A DNA stretch of 64,000 nt from Shewanella schlegeliana. Lineage in GTDB: Bacteria > Pseudomonadota > Gammaproteobacteria > Enterobacterales > Shewanellaceae. The stretch is taken from NCBI RefSeq assembly GCF_016765635.1, contig NZ_JAESVD010000006.1, positions 248,001 through 312,000 on the forward strand. The letters run 5' to 3'. A program made the position numbers and the translations under genes. Shown piece by piece: positions 53,241 to 61,713 of the stretch; positions within the stretch are counted from its first letter, which is position 1; each line of letters begins with the position of its first letter. The notes below the pieces were generated by a model that worked only from the letters and a program-made list of their open reading frames with translations, did no database searches and was not told where the DNA came from.

Positions 53241-54617
53241 TTACTCAGCCTTCCAACCTAGTTTCTTCTCGATTGATTCGATCATCGCACCAGCGATATC
53301 GATACCAGTAGCAGACTCGATACCTTCAAGTCCTGGAGAAGAGTTAATCTCCAGTAATAGAGGGCCTCTGCTAGAACGAATAATATCAACACCTGCAACA
53401 CGCAGACCCATGGTCTTTGCCGCTTTCAATGCTAGTTGCTTCTCTGCAGCGCTGACTGAAACGATTGATGCACTACCACCTTGATGGATGTTAGCTCTAA
53501 ACTCACCAGGAGCCGCTGTACGCTCTATCGAAGCAACAACCTTACCGTCAATCACAAAGCATCGTAAATCTTTACCTTGAGCTTCTTTGATGAATTCCTG
53601 AACTAGCAAGTTTACGTGTAGCGATTTAAAAGCATTAATAACACTTTCAGCAGCTTTCGTTGTTTCTGCTAATACAACACCTTTTCCTTGAGTGCCTTCA
53701 AGTAACTTAACGATAAGCGGTGCACCACCCACCATATCGATAAGATCTTTAGTATCAACAGGCGAATTAGCAAAACCGCTCGTTGGAATATCTAGGTTAT
53801 TCTTTTGCAACAACTGCAATGAGAATAGCTTATCTCTTGAGCGTGTAATCGCGTCAGAGGTGTTAAGCGCCATAATATTCAAACTTTCAAAGTGACGTGT
53901 TAATGCACAGCCGTAGAAAGTCATACTTGGTCTGATGCGCGGAATAACTGCATCTAAATCATTTAAAATACGACCACCACGATAGTGTACTTCTGGCTCT
54001 GATGCATCAAGTTTTAAATAACACTGCTTGATGTTCAAAAATACCATCTCATGACCGCGCTGCTCACCCGCTTCGATGATACGACGGTTACTGTACAAAT
54101 CTGGGTTACTTGCTAGCAAGCCAATCTTAAGACCACTTTTCTTTGCAGTTTTAACGCCATAAAGTTGTTCAACTTCTACGTCGTTCTGCTCGCCTAAGCA
54201 AAATGATTCAGATGGATCAACCAAGGTCTTATTGCTCATTGCTTCGCGACCTAATAGCATCCGGTATCCCATGCTATCACGGTTAGTCAATGTAAGCTCA
54301 ACTTCCCATGCGTGACCGCCTAGCTGGATAACAGAGGCAATAACGTAACGCTTTTCTGATTCGCCATTTGAACTCTTGATATTACGACGGTCAATAACTT
54401 TACTTTCACATCGAAGGATGATCTTGCGACTGTTTTGTATCGGATGAAGTTCAAAAGAAACCCATGGCTCGCCTTCTCTTTTAAAAGGACGGATATTTAC
54501 AGCATGGATTGATGACGTTCTGGCGCCAGAGTCAACTCTAGCTTTAATTGCTGGAACACCAAGAGCAGGGAATGCACACCACTCTTCACTTCCGATAATA
54601 AACTTATTGTCGCTCAT
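53241..54617 (-). CDS. RimB-like protease fused to RimK-like ATP-grasp ligase
   Basis: 458-residue fusion. Residues about 1-140 match the RimK-linked ATP-dependent zinc protease family (RimB): GSEEWCAFPALGVPAIKARV, DSGARTSSIHA (aspartic-protease-like DSGA) and GYRMLLGREAM. Residues about 160-458 form a RimK-type ATP-grasp ligase: MVFLNIKQCYL, VIPRIRPSMTFYGCALTRHFE, GAPLIVKLLEGTQGKGVVLA (ATP loop), DLRCFVIDGKV and LLEINSSPGLEGIE. In E. coli RimK adds glutamates to ribosomal protein S6 and in some species RimB removes them. Here both activities may reside in one protein. The start follows GGAAG. Confidence 0.88.
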   Translation of the reverse strand: MSDNKFIIGSEEWCAFPALGVPAIKARVDSGARTSSIHAVNIRPFKREGEPWVSFELHPIQNSRKIILRCESKVIDRRNIKSSNGESEKRYVIASVIQLGGHAWEVELTLTNRDSMGYRMLLGREAMSNKTLVDPSESFCLGEQNDVEVEQLYGVKTAKKSGLKIGLLASNPDLYSNRRIIEAGEQRGHEMVFLNIKQCYLKLDASEPEVHYRGGRILNDLDAVIPRIRPSMTFYGCALTRHFESLNIMALNTSDAITRSRDKLFSLQLLQKNNLDIPTSGFANSPVDTKDLIDMVGGAPLIVKLLEGTQGKGVVLAETTKAAESVINAFKSLHVNLLVQEFIKEAQGKDLRCFVIDGKVVASIERTAAPGEFRANIHQGGSASIVSVSAAEKQLALKAAKTMGLRVAGVDIIRSSRGPLLLEINSSPGLEGIESATGIDIAGAMIESIEKKLGWKAE

Positions 54618-54937
54618 TACAATTCTTCCAGTTAAGTTAAATTAAGGAGCGCGAAAGTACTCCTTTTTTCAGCAGATGCAAACTAAATTTTAGTTATTTT
54701 CTACAATCGGGCAGGATTTTTTTAAAAATCGCGCAAATTTAGACCTCTATCGTGATTTTTTAGCCGTATAAATGGCTGACATCACTATAAAATCCATTAT
54801 AGATGAAGGGTATCAAAAATGCGGATTATTGAGTAGTTTTGCTCGGTTAATTTTAATTTATCAGCATTTAAAACCTTATTTGCTATCACCATGAGGCTTT
54901 TCTGAAATGGCACAATTCACATCGTCTCTCCCTCGCT
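54618..54937. other. Intergenic region upstream of the RimB-RimK gene
   Basis: 320 bp, AT-rich, containing the promoter of the fusion gene and the 3' end of the SDR transcript. No terminator or operator recognised. Confidence 0.5.
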
Positions 54938-55630
54938 TCACCAAGGGATCGCTTGCCCCTGATAGTCATAGAAGTTACCACTCTGTTCAAGCTCTAAGCT
55001 ATCGATAACATGAATCATTCCAATAACTGAGGTATCAGTATCAATTAGAGCATTTGGCCCGCCCATCTCTGTTTGAACCCAACCAGGGTGCAATGCCACA
55101 CATCTTATTTGATCTTGCTTAAGGTCAATTGATAACGATTTCACAACTGAGTTCAATGCGGCTTTAGAGGAACGATAATAATATCCTCCTCCGCTGCTGT
55201 TATCTTCCATGCTACCCACTTTTGATGAGATAAAGGCCAACACAGGATTTTTTGAGGCTTTTAGACCAGCATAAAGTGACTCGGTCAACAGTAAAGGGGC
55301 TATCGTGTTGACCTCTAACACGCGTCGCCACTCCTCAACATCAGAGTGACCAAAACGGACACCTTTCGGACCGTAATAACCCGCATTATTAATCAATAAA
55401 TCAATTGACTGCATGTCTTTGGCTTGTGCAAGTTTAGCAACAGAAGATGCATCTGTTACATTAAGCTCTGTCACTTTAAGATTAACGTACTTCGCCATTA
55501 ACACCTTCAATTCTTGGGCTTTATTCGGCTCTCTACAACACGCTGTCACCTGCCACCCAGATAACAAGTACTGCTTAACAAATGAAAGGCCGATTCCACG
55601 ATTAGCACCGGTGATCACTACATGTTTCAA
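54938..55630 (-). CDS. Short-chain dehydrogenase/reductase
   Basis: 230-residue classical SDR. NAD(P)-binding TGANRGIGLSFVKQY; LLINNAGYYG; catalytic Ser in AFISSKVG and Tyr-x-x-x-Lys in GYYYRSSKAAL; then ALHPGWVQTEMGG. The family acts on many carbonyl and alcohol substrates; this one resembles the CsgA/carbonyl reductase-like group of marine gammaproteobacteria. Substrate unknown. Monocistronic. Confidence 0.87.
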   Translation of the reverse strand: MKHVVITGANRGIGLSFVKQYLLSGWQVTACCREPNKAQELKVLMAKYVNLKVTELNVTDASSVAKLAQAKDMQSIDLLINNAGYYGPKGVRFGHSDVEEWRRVLEVNTIAPLLLTESLYAGLKASKNPVLAFISSKVGSMEDNSSGGGYYYRSSKAALNSVVKSLSIDLKQDQIRCVALHPGWVQTEMGGPNALIDTDTSVIGMIHVIDSLELEQSGNFYDYQGQAIPW

Positions 55631-55968
55631 AACTTATCCCTATCTTTATTAAGTGCTTAGTACTTTATTCGTTTGCTGTTCACTACCTTGGCAATGATTA
55701 GCATTAAGTTCATAAAGTTTATCACACACTTTGCTTATACAAAGGCACTAACAATATCATTCAGGTCTGATGCTAGATCTTGACTGTTCAACGGAGAGAG
55801 TGTTGAGCCTCAAGACAAGTGAAATCCATTTTACATGCAACAAGCTGTGTTTTAGTCGATATAAAATAGGCCTACAACTCGGAAGAACTTAACTGTAGAT
55901 AGCTTATTAATTCACACTTAAATTAATAATCAGCTTTGTTTAAATGTAGCCATAATTATTTTAAGACT
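55631..55968. other. Intergenic region
   Basis: 338 bp between the SDR promoter and the end of the glycine-zipper gene. No gene, RNA or clear terminator seen. Confidence 0.5.
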
Positions 55969-56358
55969 TTAATTTAACACCACATAACCACGATTAGTCA
56001 TACAGTTTTTAATTACAGTTTGTTGCTCAGCAGCGTGGGTATCTTTATTACCTCGTCTCTCTCTGCCTTTGGATATTACGCCGACACCTAGCCCGATTGC
56101 CGCTCCCTTTTTAGCTCCATCGGTTCCAGAACCACCTGCAATCGCTTTACCAGCAGAGCCAATTGCCGCACCTTTGGCAGCAGTACCAATAGCGCTTCCT
56201 TCCGTCTTTTTTTGCTCAACTTGAGTCGACATTTCAGTACATTGGTGTAGATCATATACATAGTCTTTTTCATCAACCCCAGTTTTATCGACAATGATAT
56301 TTGCCATCGCACTGACAGGTAGTAACAATAGGCCAAGGCTTAATAAATAACGTTTCAT
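55969..56358 (-). CDS. Glycine-zipper family protein
   Basis: 129-residue exported protein. The signal peptide MKRYLLSLGLLLLPVSAMA is likely cut before NIIV. The middle (residues 54-98) is a glycine zipper: AIGTAAKGAAIGSAGKAIAG and GAKKGAAIGLGVGVISKG, of the kind found in outer-membrane or membrane-spanning small proteins. Two Cys (HQCTEM, IKNCMTN) flank the zipper and may form a disulfide. Similar small proteins are widespread in Shewanella; function is unknown. Confidence 0.75.
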   Translation of the reverse strand: MKRYLLSLGLLLLPVSAMANIIVDKTGVDEKDYVYDLHQCTEMSTQVEQKKTEGSAIGTAAKGAAIGSAGKAIAGGSGTDGAKKGAAIGLGVGVISKGRERRGNKDTHAAEQQTVIKNCMTNRGYVVLN

Positions 56359-56502
56359 TCAAAAACTTCCTCTCTATTCAAAAATTCTCGCGTTAATCAC
56401 CCAAAACAATGTTATGAGTCTGTTTTGATTCCGCTTCTTATCAATTATAGTACAGCGTTCTACCTGTCTGGTTGTTGAACAAAATTTTACTTAGGCGCAT
56501 TA

Positions 56503-57525
56503 ATGGATCTGACCAATAGCTCAGTTGAAAATGTGTTAGTTGATTTTTTTGAATCTACTAACTTCAAAAAAAACTCAAAGATTCAATCTCTTTGGTCTGG
56601 ATATGGTGAAGTTGCAAGATACAGTTTCACCTCGAAAGAGTTAGTTAATAAATTTGGAGTTAGTCAATTTATTGTTAAACACATTTGCCCTCCTAAACAG
56701 GTTAATCACCCTAGAGGCTGGTCAACTTCGGTTTCTCACCAGCGAAAAATTGACTCTTATCAAGTTGAAACTAACTTTTATAAAACATTTTCTGAACGTT
56801 GCGATAGTTATTGTCGAGTCCCAAGATTTCTAGGTGAACGTCGTTTTATTGAGGATGGTAGGTCAAGCCAACTGATCTTGATGGCTGATCTTGATGACCA
56901 AGGTTTTTATTGCCGAGCGACAAGCCTGACTGTGGAGCAAACAAAATTATGCCTTCGATGGCTAGCCCATTTTCATGCAAAGTTTATGCACTTCTCTGCT
57001 GGCAATACTTATGATGAACTTTGGCCAATCGGTTGTTACTGGCACCTTGCTACACGAATGGAAGAGTGGCAATCTATGCCTGAGTCCAGACTAAAACAAC
57101 AGGCGTCAGCAATAGATAACCTACTGAATAATTGCGAGTATAAAACAGTTGTACACGGAGATGCCAAGGTTGCCAACTTCTGTTTTAATCATGATTTTAC
57201 CGATGTTGCCGCCGTTGATTTTCAATATGTCGGCAGTGGCAGCGGCGTTAAAGACCTTGTATACCTGATTGGCAGCTGCTTATCAGAAACCGAATGTGAG
57301 AATAATTTTACACAATTAGTGAATGAGTATTTCATCGATTTAACCCATGCTTTAGGTTTGTATCAGCCTACAATCGACCCTATTCTAGTCGTTAAAGAGT
57401 GGCAAAATATGGTGAATTTTGCGTGGGCTGACTTCGAGCGCTTTCTTGTCGGTTGGGCCCCTAACCATAAAAAGAGAAATCAATTCAGTCAGCGAATCAC
57501 GAGCAAAGCCCTAGCATCCATTTAA
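56503..57525 (+). CDS. Ecdysteroid-kinase-like/APH-fold phosphotransferase
   Basis: 340-residue protein with a kinase fold of the aminoglycoside-phosphotransferase/CHK type, most like the ecdysteroid kinase-like group (also labelled oxidoreductase family in databases). The catalytic loop VVHGDAKVANFCF (His-Gly-Asp...Asn) and the metal-binding VDFQYVG are intact. The N-lobe has the Lys in SQFIVKHICPP. It should phosphorylate a small hydroxylated molecule. The substrate cannot be told. It begins the accessory-looking segment, is rather AT-rich, and has no operon partner. Confidence 0.8.
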   Translation: MDLTNSSVENVLVDFFESTNFKKNSKIQSLWSGYGEVARYSFTSKELVNKFGVSQFIVKHICPPKQVNHPRGWSTSVSHQRKIDSYQVETNFYKTFSERCDSYCRVPRFLGERRFIEDGRSSQLILMADLDDQGFYCRATSLTVEQTKLCLRWLAHFHAKFMHFSAGNTYDELWPIGCYWHLATRMEEWQSMPESRLKQQASAIDNLLNNCEYKTVVHGDAKVANFCFNHDFTDVAAVDFQYVGSGSGVKDLVYLIGSCLSETECENNFTQLVNEYFIDLTHALGLYQPTIDPILVVKEWQNMVNFAWADFERFLVGWAPNHKKRNQFSQRITSKALASI

Positions 57526-57812
57526 GCTATTTTATTATGCTGGGCCTTTACGCAACATGATCGTTCAAATAGGTAACTTTGTTAAATGTTATGAACAGTT
57601 CTTAGTCAGCACTCAATACGTCTATTCATGACAGTACCACCCAAAGGGATTTAGGTAATGGATAACTGTTAGAAGCAAGCTTTGATTTTTGATATATAGG
57701 TAGAATACTCATATTGGCTCGGCCACAAACTTTGCTTGTTTAACAAAGCGAATTATCGAGTCTTGCCAATCATAAGGCACTGACATACTTAGCAGTTAAA
57801 TAGACTTGCAAC

Positions 57813-58319
57813 TTAAAACTCTTCTGTTGCCTTTGGGTATTCACTCAACAAGTGATCTATAGCTTGGTCGAATGTATCGATTTGATTTTGTGCCATGAAC
57901 TCCTTGAGTTTTACTACAAGATCATTGCCAATCTCGATGTGGGATTTTTTTTTGCGTTTCTTTATTTGCGATAGCTCCTTTCGCACCATTCTCCAGCCAT
58001 AATCACTAAAATAGCGATTAAGCAGTAAATTTGTTTGTAACAGAGCTTCATCAACACCAGTCGCTTGTTTTCGGAGCTGATTCAGAGATGACAAGCTTTC
58101 GGTTAACAAGATGTAGAGTTGCTCACGCTCTACAGCTTCTTCGAATTCATAAAACCAATCCTTTCTTTTTTCAACTTCAATCAAAGAGATTAGTCGATAG
58201 ATTAGAGGCAAGGCAACGAGCAACTCTTCTGCTTCTAACAATTTTAATTTCCGACCTGCAGTTGGTTTTTGCTGATGATACTGCCAACTCTGCCCTGCGC
58301 TTTCTGTTTTGTTTTGCAT
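57813..58319 (-). CDS. Hypothetical protein with RHH-like C-terminus
   Basis: 168-residue, mostly helical protein of unknown family. The N-terminus (SWQYHQQKPTAGRKLK) is basic; the middle is two long helices (LEAEELLVALPLIYRLISLI, YEFEEAVEREQLYILLTESL). After a Lys-rich linker KKRKKKS comes HIEIGNDLVVKLKEFMAQNQ and IDTFDQAIDHLLSEY, which looks like a ribbon-helix-helix unit (one strand, two helices). The order resembles MatP, but sequence identity by eye is low. Three copies of one palindrome lie upstream, suggesting that it is an autoregulated DNA-binding protein. No start ambiguity: ATG follows an AT-rich leader. Confidence 0.6.
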   Translation of the reverse strand: MQNKTESAGQSWQYHQQKPTAGRKLKLLEAEELLVALPLIYRLISLIEVEKRKDWFYEFEEAVEREQLYILLTESLSSLNQLRKQATGVDEALLQTNLLLNRYFSDYGWRMVRKELSQIKKRKKKSHIEIGNDLVVKLKEFMAQNQIDTFDQAIDHLLSEYPKATEEF

Positions 58320-58384
58320 TTCATTCCATTCTTAATCGCTAATTTCACTAGACTTTACTGGTAACCACATGAAAAATTAAAAGT

Positions 58385-58397
58385 ATGGTGTAACCAT
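58385..58397. promoter_or_regulatory. Palindrome copy 1 (ATGGT-N3-ACCAT)
   Basis: ATGGTgtaACCAT, extended to TATGGT/ACCATA, 66 bp before the RHH-like gene and overlapping a plausible promoter (minus strand TTAGAC, about 18 bp, TACTTT). A shorter TGGTAACCA lies at 58359. Confidence 0.55.
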
Positions 58398-58494
58398 ATA
58401 TTAGTCTAATTACTGCGTTAATGCATCATCTAACTCACTACCTCTACAAGGTTTTTTTACAAAACTTGACCATGAGTTTAATTGATACAATAAA

Positions 58495-58507
58495 ATGGTG
58501 ACACCAT
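58495..58507. promoter_or_regulatory. Palindrome copy 2 (ATGGT-N3-ACCAT)
   Basis: ATGGTgacACCAT, 98 bp from copy 1; same arms with a different spacer. Confidence 0.55.
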
Positions 58508-58710
58508 GCTATTAAATCTAAAACGGTCCCAAGCTAATCTTGGTTCTGCGCTAACGACTTCTTTGTTATTCGAATGGCTTATCTATATCACTCACAGCAT
58601 CATTACCTAAAGCTCTATTTCTCACACCTGAATACTTATATTGAAACATAAGTGCTAAGCCATCGTTTGGATAACCAGCAGGTTAAAATTATTCGTGATT
58701 GATGTCAGTA

Positions 58711-58953
58711 CTAAAGTTTAGCCAAATTTCCATACCACGAAATTTTTTGGCAGGCCTGAAAATCATCACAGTTCACTGCAGTGTCATTCATACTAAAACG
58801 GATTAAAACAGAATAACCAAGGATTAAGAAAAACAGTTCAAGCGTAAACATCTTCATAATAAGTGAAGATGTGAGTCCGGTTAACTTGTAGTCAGTAATG
58901 AACTTACAATCAATAACGTAGTTAAACCACCTTATTAAATGTACCGCCTTCAT
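58711..58953 (-). CDS. Small hypothetical protein with one TM segment
   Basis: 80-residue ORF starting MKAVHLIRWFNYVIDCKFIT behind TAGGGG. One hydrophobic segment, MFTLELFFLILGYSVLIRF, then a tail with two Cys (VNCDDFQACQKISWYG). A copy of the ATGGT-N3-ACCAT palindrome lies 41 bp upstream, the best argument that it is a real regulated gene. No family recognised. Confidence 0.4.
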   Translation of the reverse strand: MKAVHLIRWFNYVIDCKFITDYKLTGLTSSLIMKMFTLELFFLILGYSVLIRFSMNDTAVNCDDFQACQKISWYGNLAKL

Positions 58954-58993
58954 CAGCCCCTAACTTCAATATGTTATATTAGCCAAACAATAA

Positions 58994-59006
58994 ATGGTTA
59001 TACCAT
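58994..59006. promoter_or_regulatory. Palindrome copy 3 (ATGGT-N3-ACCAT)
   Basis: ATGGTtatACCAT upstream of the 58953 ORF. Its position before a second gene supports an operator role rather than chance. Confidence 0.55.
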
Positions 59007-59156
59007 TCTTTTTCAAATAAACTTATTACCCACAGAGTTACAGAATAATTCAAATATAGATTTCATAATAATAAGCTTGTCTGTGCTTAATATTTCCTCC
59101 ATCACAATAGATTAATCTCAATTATTGTACGTAAAACACTCAGTAATCATCATCAC

Positions 59157-59198
59157 TATCTCTACCAGTGATAATGACGATTATCACTGGTAGAGATA
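59157..59198. promoter_or_regulatory. Perfect 19-bp inverted repeat ahead of the integrase
   Basis: TATCTCTACCAGTGATAAT, loop gacg, then its exact reverse complement, followed four bases later by five T. 78 bp before the integrase ATG. It may be an attenuator-type terminator, a recombinase-binding site or a transcript hairpin. Confidence 0.65.
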
Positions 59199-59276
59199 AC
59201 GGTTTTTAAGTAGAATATTGACCGTTAAACGATGGATTTAACGTCACTTTTGTAGATTATGGGTCAGCAATAATAG

Positions 59277-60389
59277 ATGAATTCGGAACAACAACTTCCT
59301 AGGCAAGTCAGCTCTTTAAATGAACAAGAACTTGCATTAGGTCAATTTAGCGGTGGCTTAACAAACGATCAAAATGGTCAACGCGATCCGAACAACACAA
59401 ACGAAAAGTTTTTCCAAGAACAACAACTTCCTATTTCGATCTTAGATGATTACAAAAGTGCAGCCAGCGAGACTCAATATGAGATCTCAGAAAACACTCG
59501 CCGAGTCTATCGTTCTAGTTTCGCTATTTTTAGAAATTATTGCGAACAACATAACTTAAGTGCCCTGCCCGCCGATCCAAGGAGTGTTATTTCCTTTATC
59601 GGTCATCAAAAAGAAATATACCAAGAAAAGAGTGGCCACCAGCTATCTAAACAAACAATTAATACCCGTTTAGCAGCGATTCGTTTTTTTCATATTCAAG
59701 CCGCATATCATTCACCAACTGAACACCCCCTTGTGATCAGGGTAATGCGTGGTCTAATGCGTAATCAATATCGTCAGATCTCCGACTACGATCAGCAACC
59801 GATCACCTATGATGAACTTGAAATGTTATTGGCAGTTATTGATCAACAGCCGCAAGAGTTAACTCGATTACGAGACAAAGCAATTTTACAGCTTGGGTTG
59901 CAGGGGGGATTTCGACGTTCGGAGTTAGCGGAGATAAGAGTTGAACATATCAGCTTCTTAAGAGAAAAGCTTAAGATTCGCGTGCCCTACTCTAAAAGTA
60001 ACCAACAAGGTCAAAGAGAGTGGAAAGATCTACCAAAACAGGAACTATTTTCTGCTTATGAAGCCGTTCAACAATGGCTTGATGCCACCAAGATAAAGCA
60101 GGGGCATCTGTTCCGCTCCTTGAGTCGTGATGGCAATTCGCTTCGAGATTATCAAATCACTCAAGCGAAATTGGGAAAAGGTTTTTTAAAGGGTGACGAT
60201 ATTTATCAGATGATAAAAAAATACTGTGACAGAGCGGGACTAAACTCTCGATTCTATGGTGCGCACAGTTTACGAAGTGGTTGTGTCACCCAGCTCCATG
60301 AAAATGATAAAGACCATCTTTATATCATGGCAAGAACTGGGCATACCGATCCGAGATCATTAAGGCATTACTTGAAGCCAAAGGATTAA
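59277..60389 (+). CDS. Tyrosine recombinase (integrase)
   Basis: 370-residue tyrosine recombinase with a SAM-like core-binding domain (about residues 70-165) and full catalytic domain. First Arg in LQGGFRRSELAE, Lys in YSKSNQQGQRE region, AHSLRSGCVT (His about 330, Arg about 333), RTGHTDPRSLRHYL (His about 356, Tyr about 365). The first 60 residues are polar and likely disordered. Not related closely to the recombinase at 1878. It ends the accessory-looking segment; no attachment-site duplication was seen by eye. Confidence 0.88.
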   Translation: MNSEQQLPRQVSSLNEQELALGQFSGGLTNDQNGQRDPNNTNEKFFQEQQLPISILDDYKSAASETQYEISENTRRVYRSSFAIFRNYCEQHNLSALPADPRSVISFIGHQKEIYQEKSGHQLSKQTINTRLAAIRFFHIQAAYHSPTEHPLVIRVMRGLMRNQYRQISDYDQQPITYDELEMLLAVIDQQPQELTRLRDKAILQLGLQGGFRRSELAEIRVEHISFLREKLKIRVPYSKSNQQGQREWKDLPKQELFSAYEAVQQWLDATKIKQGHLFRSLSRDGNSLRDYQITQAKLGKGFLKGDDIYQMIKKYCDRAGLNSRFYGAHSLRSGCVTQLHENDKDHLYIMARTGHTDPRSLRHYLKPKD

Positions 60390-60473
60390 GTTTCTTCAAT
60401 AACTAAGTTTTTGTTTAGTGCGTAGTTAAAATGATACTGGGTTTTAAGATGATAGTTTCTTGGCTAACCATCA

Positions 60474-61274
60474 TTAAAATGGACAGGGACTGTTTGCAAA
60501 GATCCTCTCACCAGAGATAGGATGATCAAATTCAAGCTGAGTTGCATGTAGCATCAATCTTGGTGCGAGTCGGTAAGAGGTCTCGGAGCCATAAAGATCA
60601 CAACCGATAATTGGATGGCCAAAGTACTGACTATGGATCCGTAATTGATGTGTTCGGCCTGTTTTCGGAATAAACTCAACTCTCGTCACAGTAATCGAAC
60701 TGTCGGTTGCTTGTTCATTCATGCTGGAGACAGCTGCGTTATCATTATGGCTGGAATAAGATTCTAAGGCTAAAACTCGATATAAAGACCGTGCAGTTTT
60801 ACCCTCTTTGTCGCAGATCTTCATTAACGGAAAGTTAGGTTTATCTTTCGCAATTGGTGCATCGATAAATCCCTGATCATTTTTGAGCTTATCAAATAGC
60901 AATGCTGTATAGGTTTTTAGCACTGTACGTTCACTAAATTGCTTACACAATAACGCATTAATTTGTTTATTTCGTGCTATCACCATAATACCCGAGGTGC
61001 CTAAATCCAACCTGTGAACTAAGGTACAACCTGGGAAATCCTTAACGAGACGATAATGTACTGAGTCAAGATTGGCAGGATTTTTCCCCGATAGAGATAG
61101 CAAACCTGAAGGCTTATTGATCAGCAAAAGATACTCATCTTGAAACAGTATCGTGATCTCATCTAAGCAAGGAGGTGCAATAAAATCGTCTGTTAATGGT
61201 GGTGAAACTTGCAATGCAGTTAACTCTAAGGCGTTTAAATTGCCGCCTATGATACAGGAATTTGCGTTAAACAA
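60474..61274 (-). CDS. RluA-family pseudouridine synthase
   Basis: 266-residue enzyme that isomerises uridine to pseudouridine in rRNA or tRNA. Motif I ILFQDEYLLLINKPSGLLSL; catalytic Asp in LVHRLDLGTSGIMVIAR; motif III GRTHQLRIHSQYFGHPIIG. It ends NSPCPF, as in RluA. Compared with E. coli RluA it has an N-terminal extension of about 40 residues (possibly a start upstream of the true one) and a polar insertion near residues 175-195. Target (rRNA 746 and tRNA 32 for RluA) is inferred from family only. Confidence 0.85.
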   Translation of the reverse strand: MFNANSCIIGGNLNALELTALQVSPPLTDDFIAPPCLDEITILFQDEYLLLINKPSGLLSLSGKNPANLDSVHYRLVKDFPGCTLVHRLDLGTSGIMVIARNKQINALLCKQFSERTVLKTYTALLFDKLKNDQGFIDAPIAKDKPNFPLMKICDKEGKTARSLYRVLALESYSSHNDNAAVSSMNEQATDSSITVTRVEFIPKTGRTHQLRIHSQYFGHPIIGCDLYGSETSYRLAPRLMLHATQLEFDHPISGERIFANSPCPF

Positions 61275-61713
61275 CGAACTGATAATCTCTGAACCGATGG
61301 TGTTATAACTTGCTAAAATGAGTCTAATTGAGCTGGCTATTCTTAGTCATTACCACAGCCTTCCCCCTATTTATCTATACATTATTCTGATGTAATCGCA
61401 TATATAAAAGTCATACTTAGCACCTTGTTCTGGCTATTATATTGCCTCATTTAAGTCCATTGACGCACGGTTTCTAGGGTTGCAACCTTATGCAAAAATC
61501 AGCATAGTAATGCACAAATTAAAATATAATCCCGAGATATTTTTAACTAGATTGATTTTATAGTCAGAATAATGAATAGCAACCAGTCACTAGAAGTGTG
61601 ATAAGCAAATAAACTTGAGCGGTGTAGAGCGTATGTCCATATACGCTCCATGGGGGGCAAATAGTACAGCTTTACATAAAAACTAGGGGGGAATTTAGAG
61701 GTGGAAACCTAGA
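61275..61713. other. Intergenic region between pseudouridine synthase and porin
   Basis: 439 bp. GAGCGTAT-gtccat-ATACGCTC (61627-61648) is an 8-bp stem that may end the porin transcript, though no T-run follows. No gene recognised. Confidence 0.45.
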
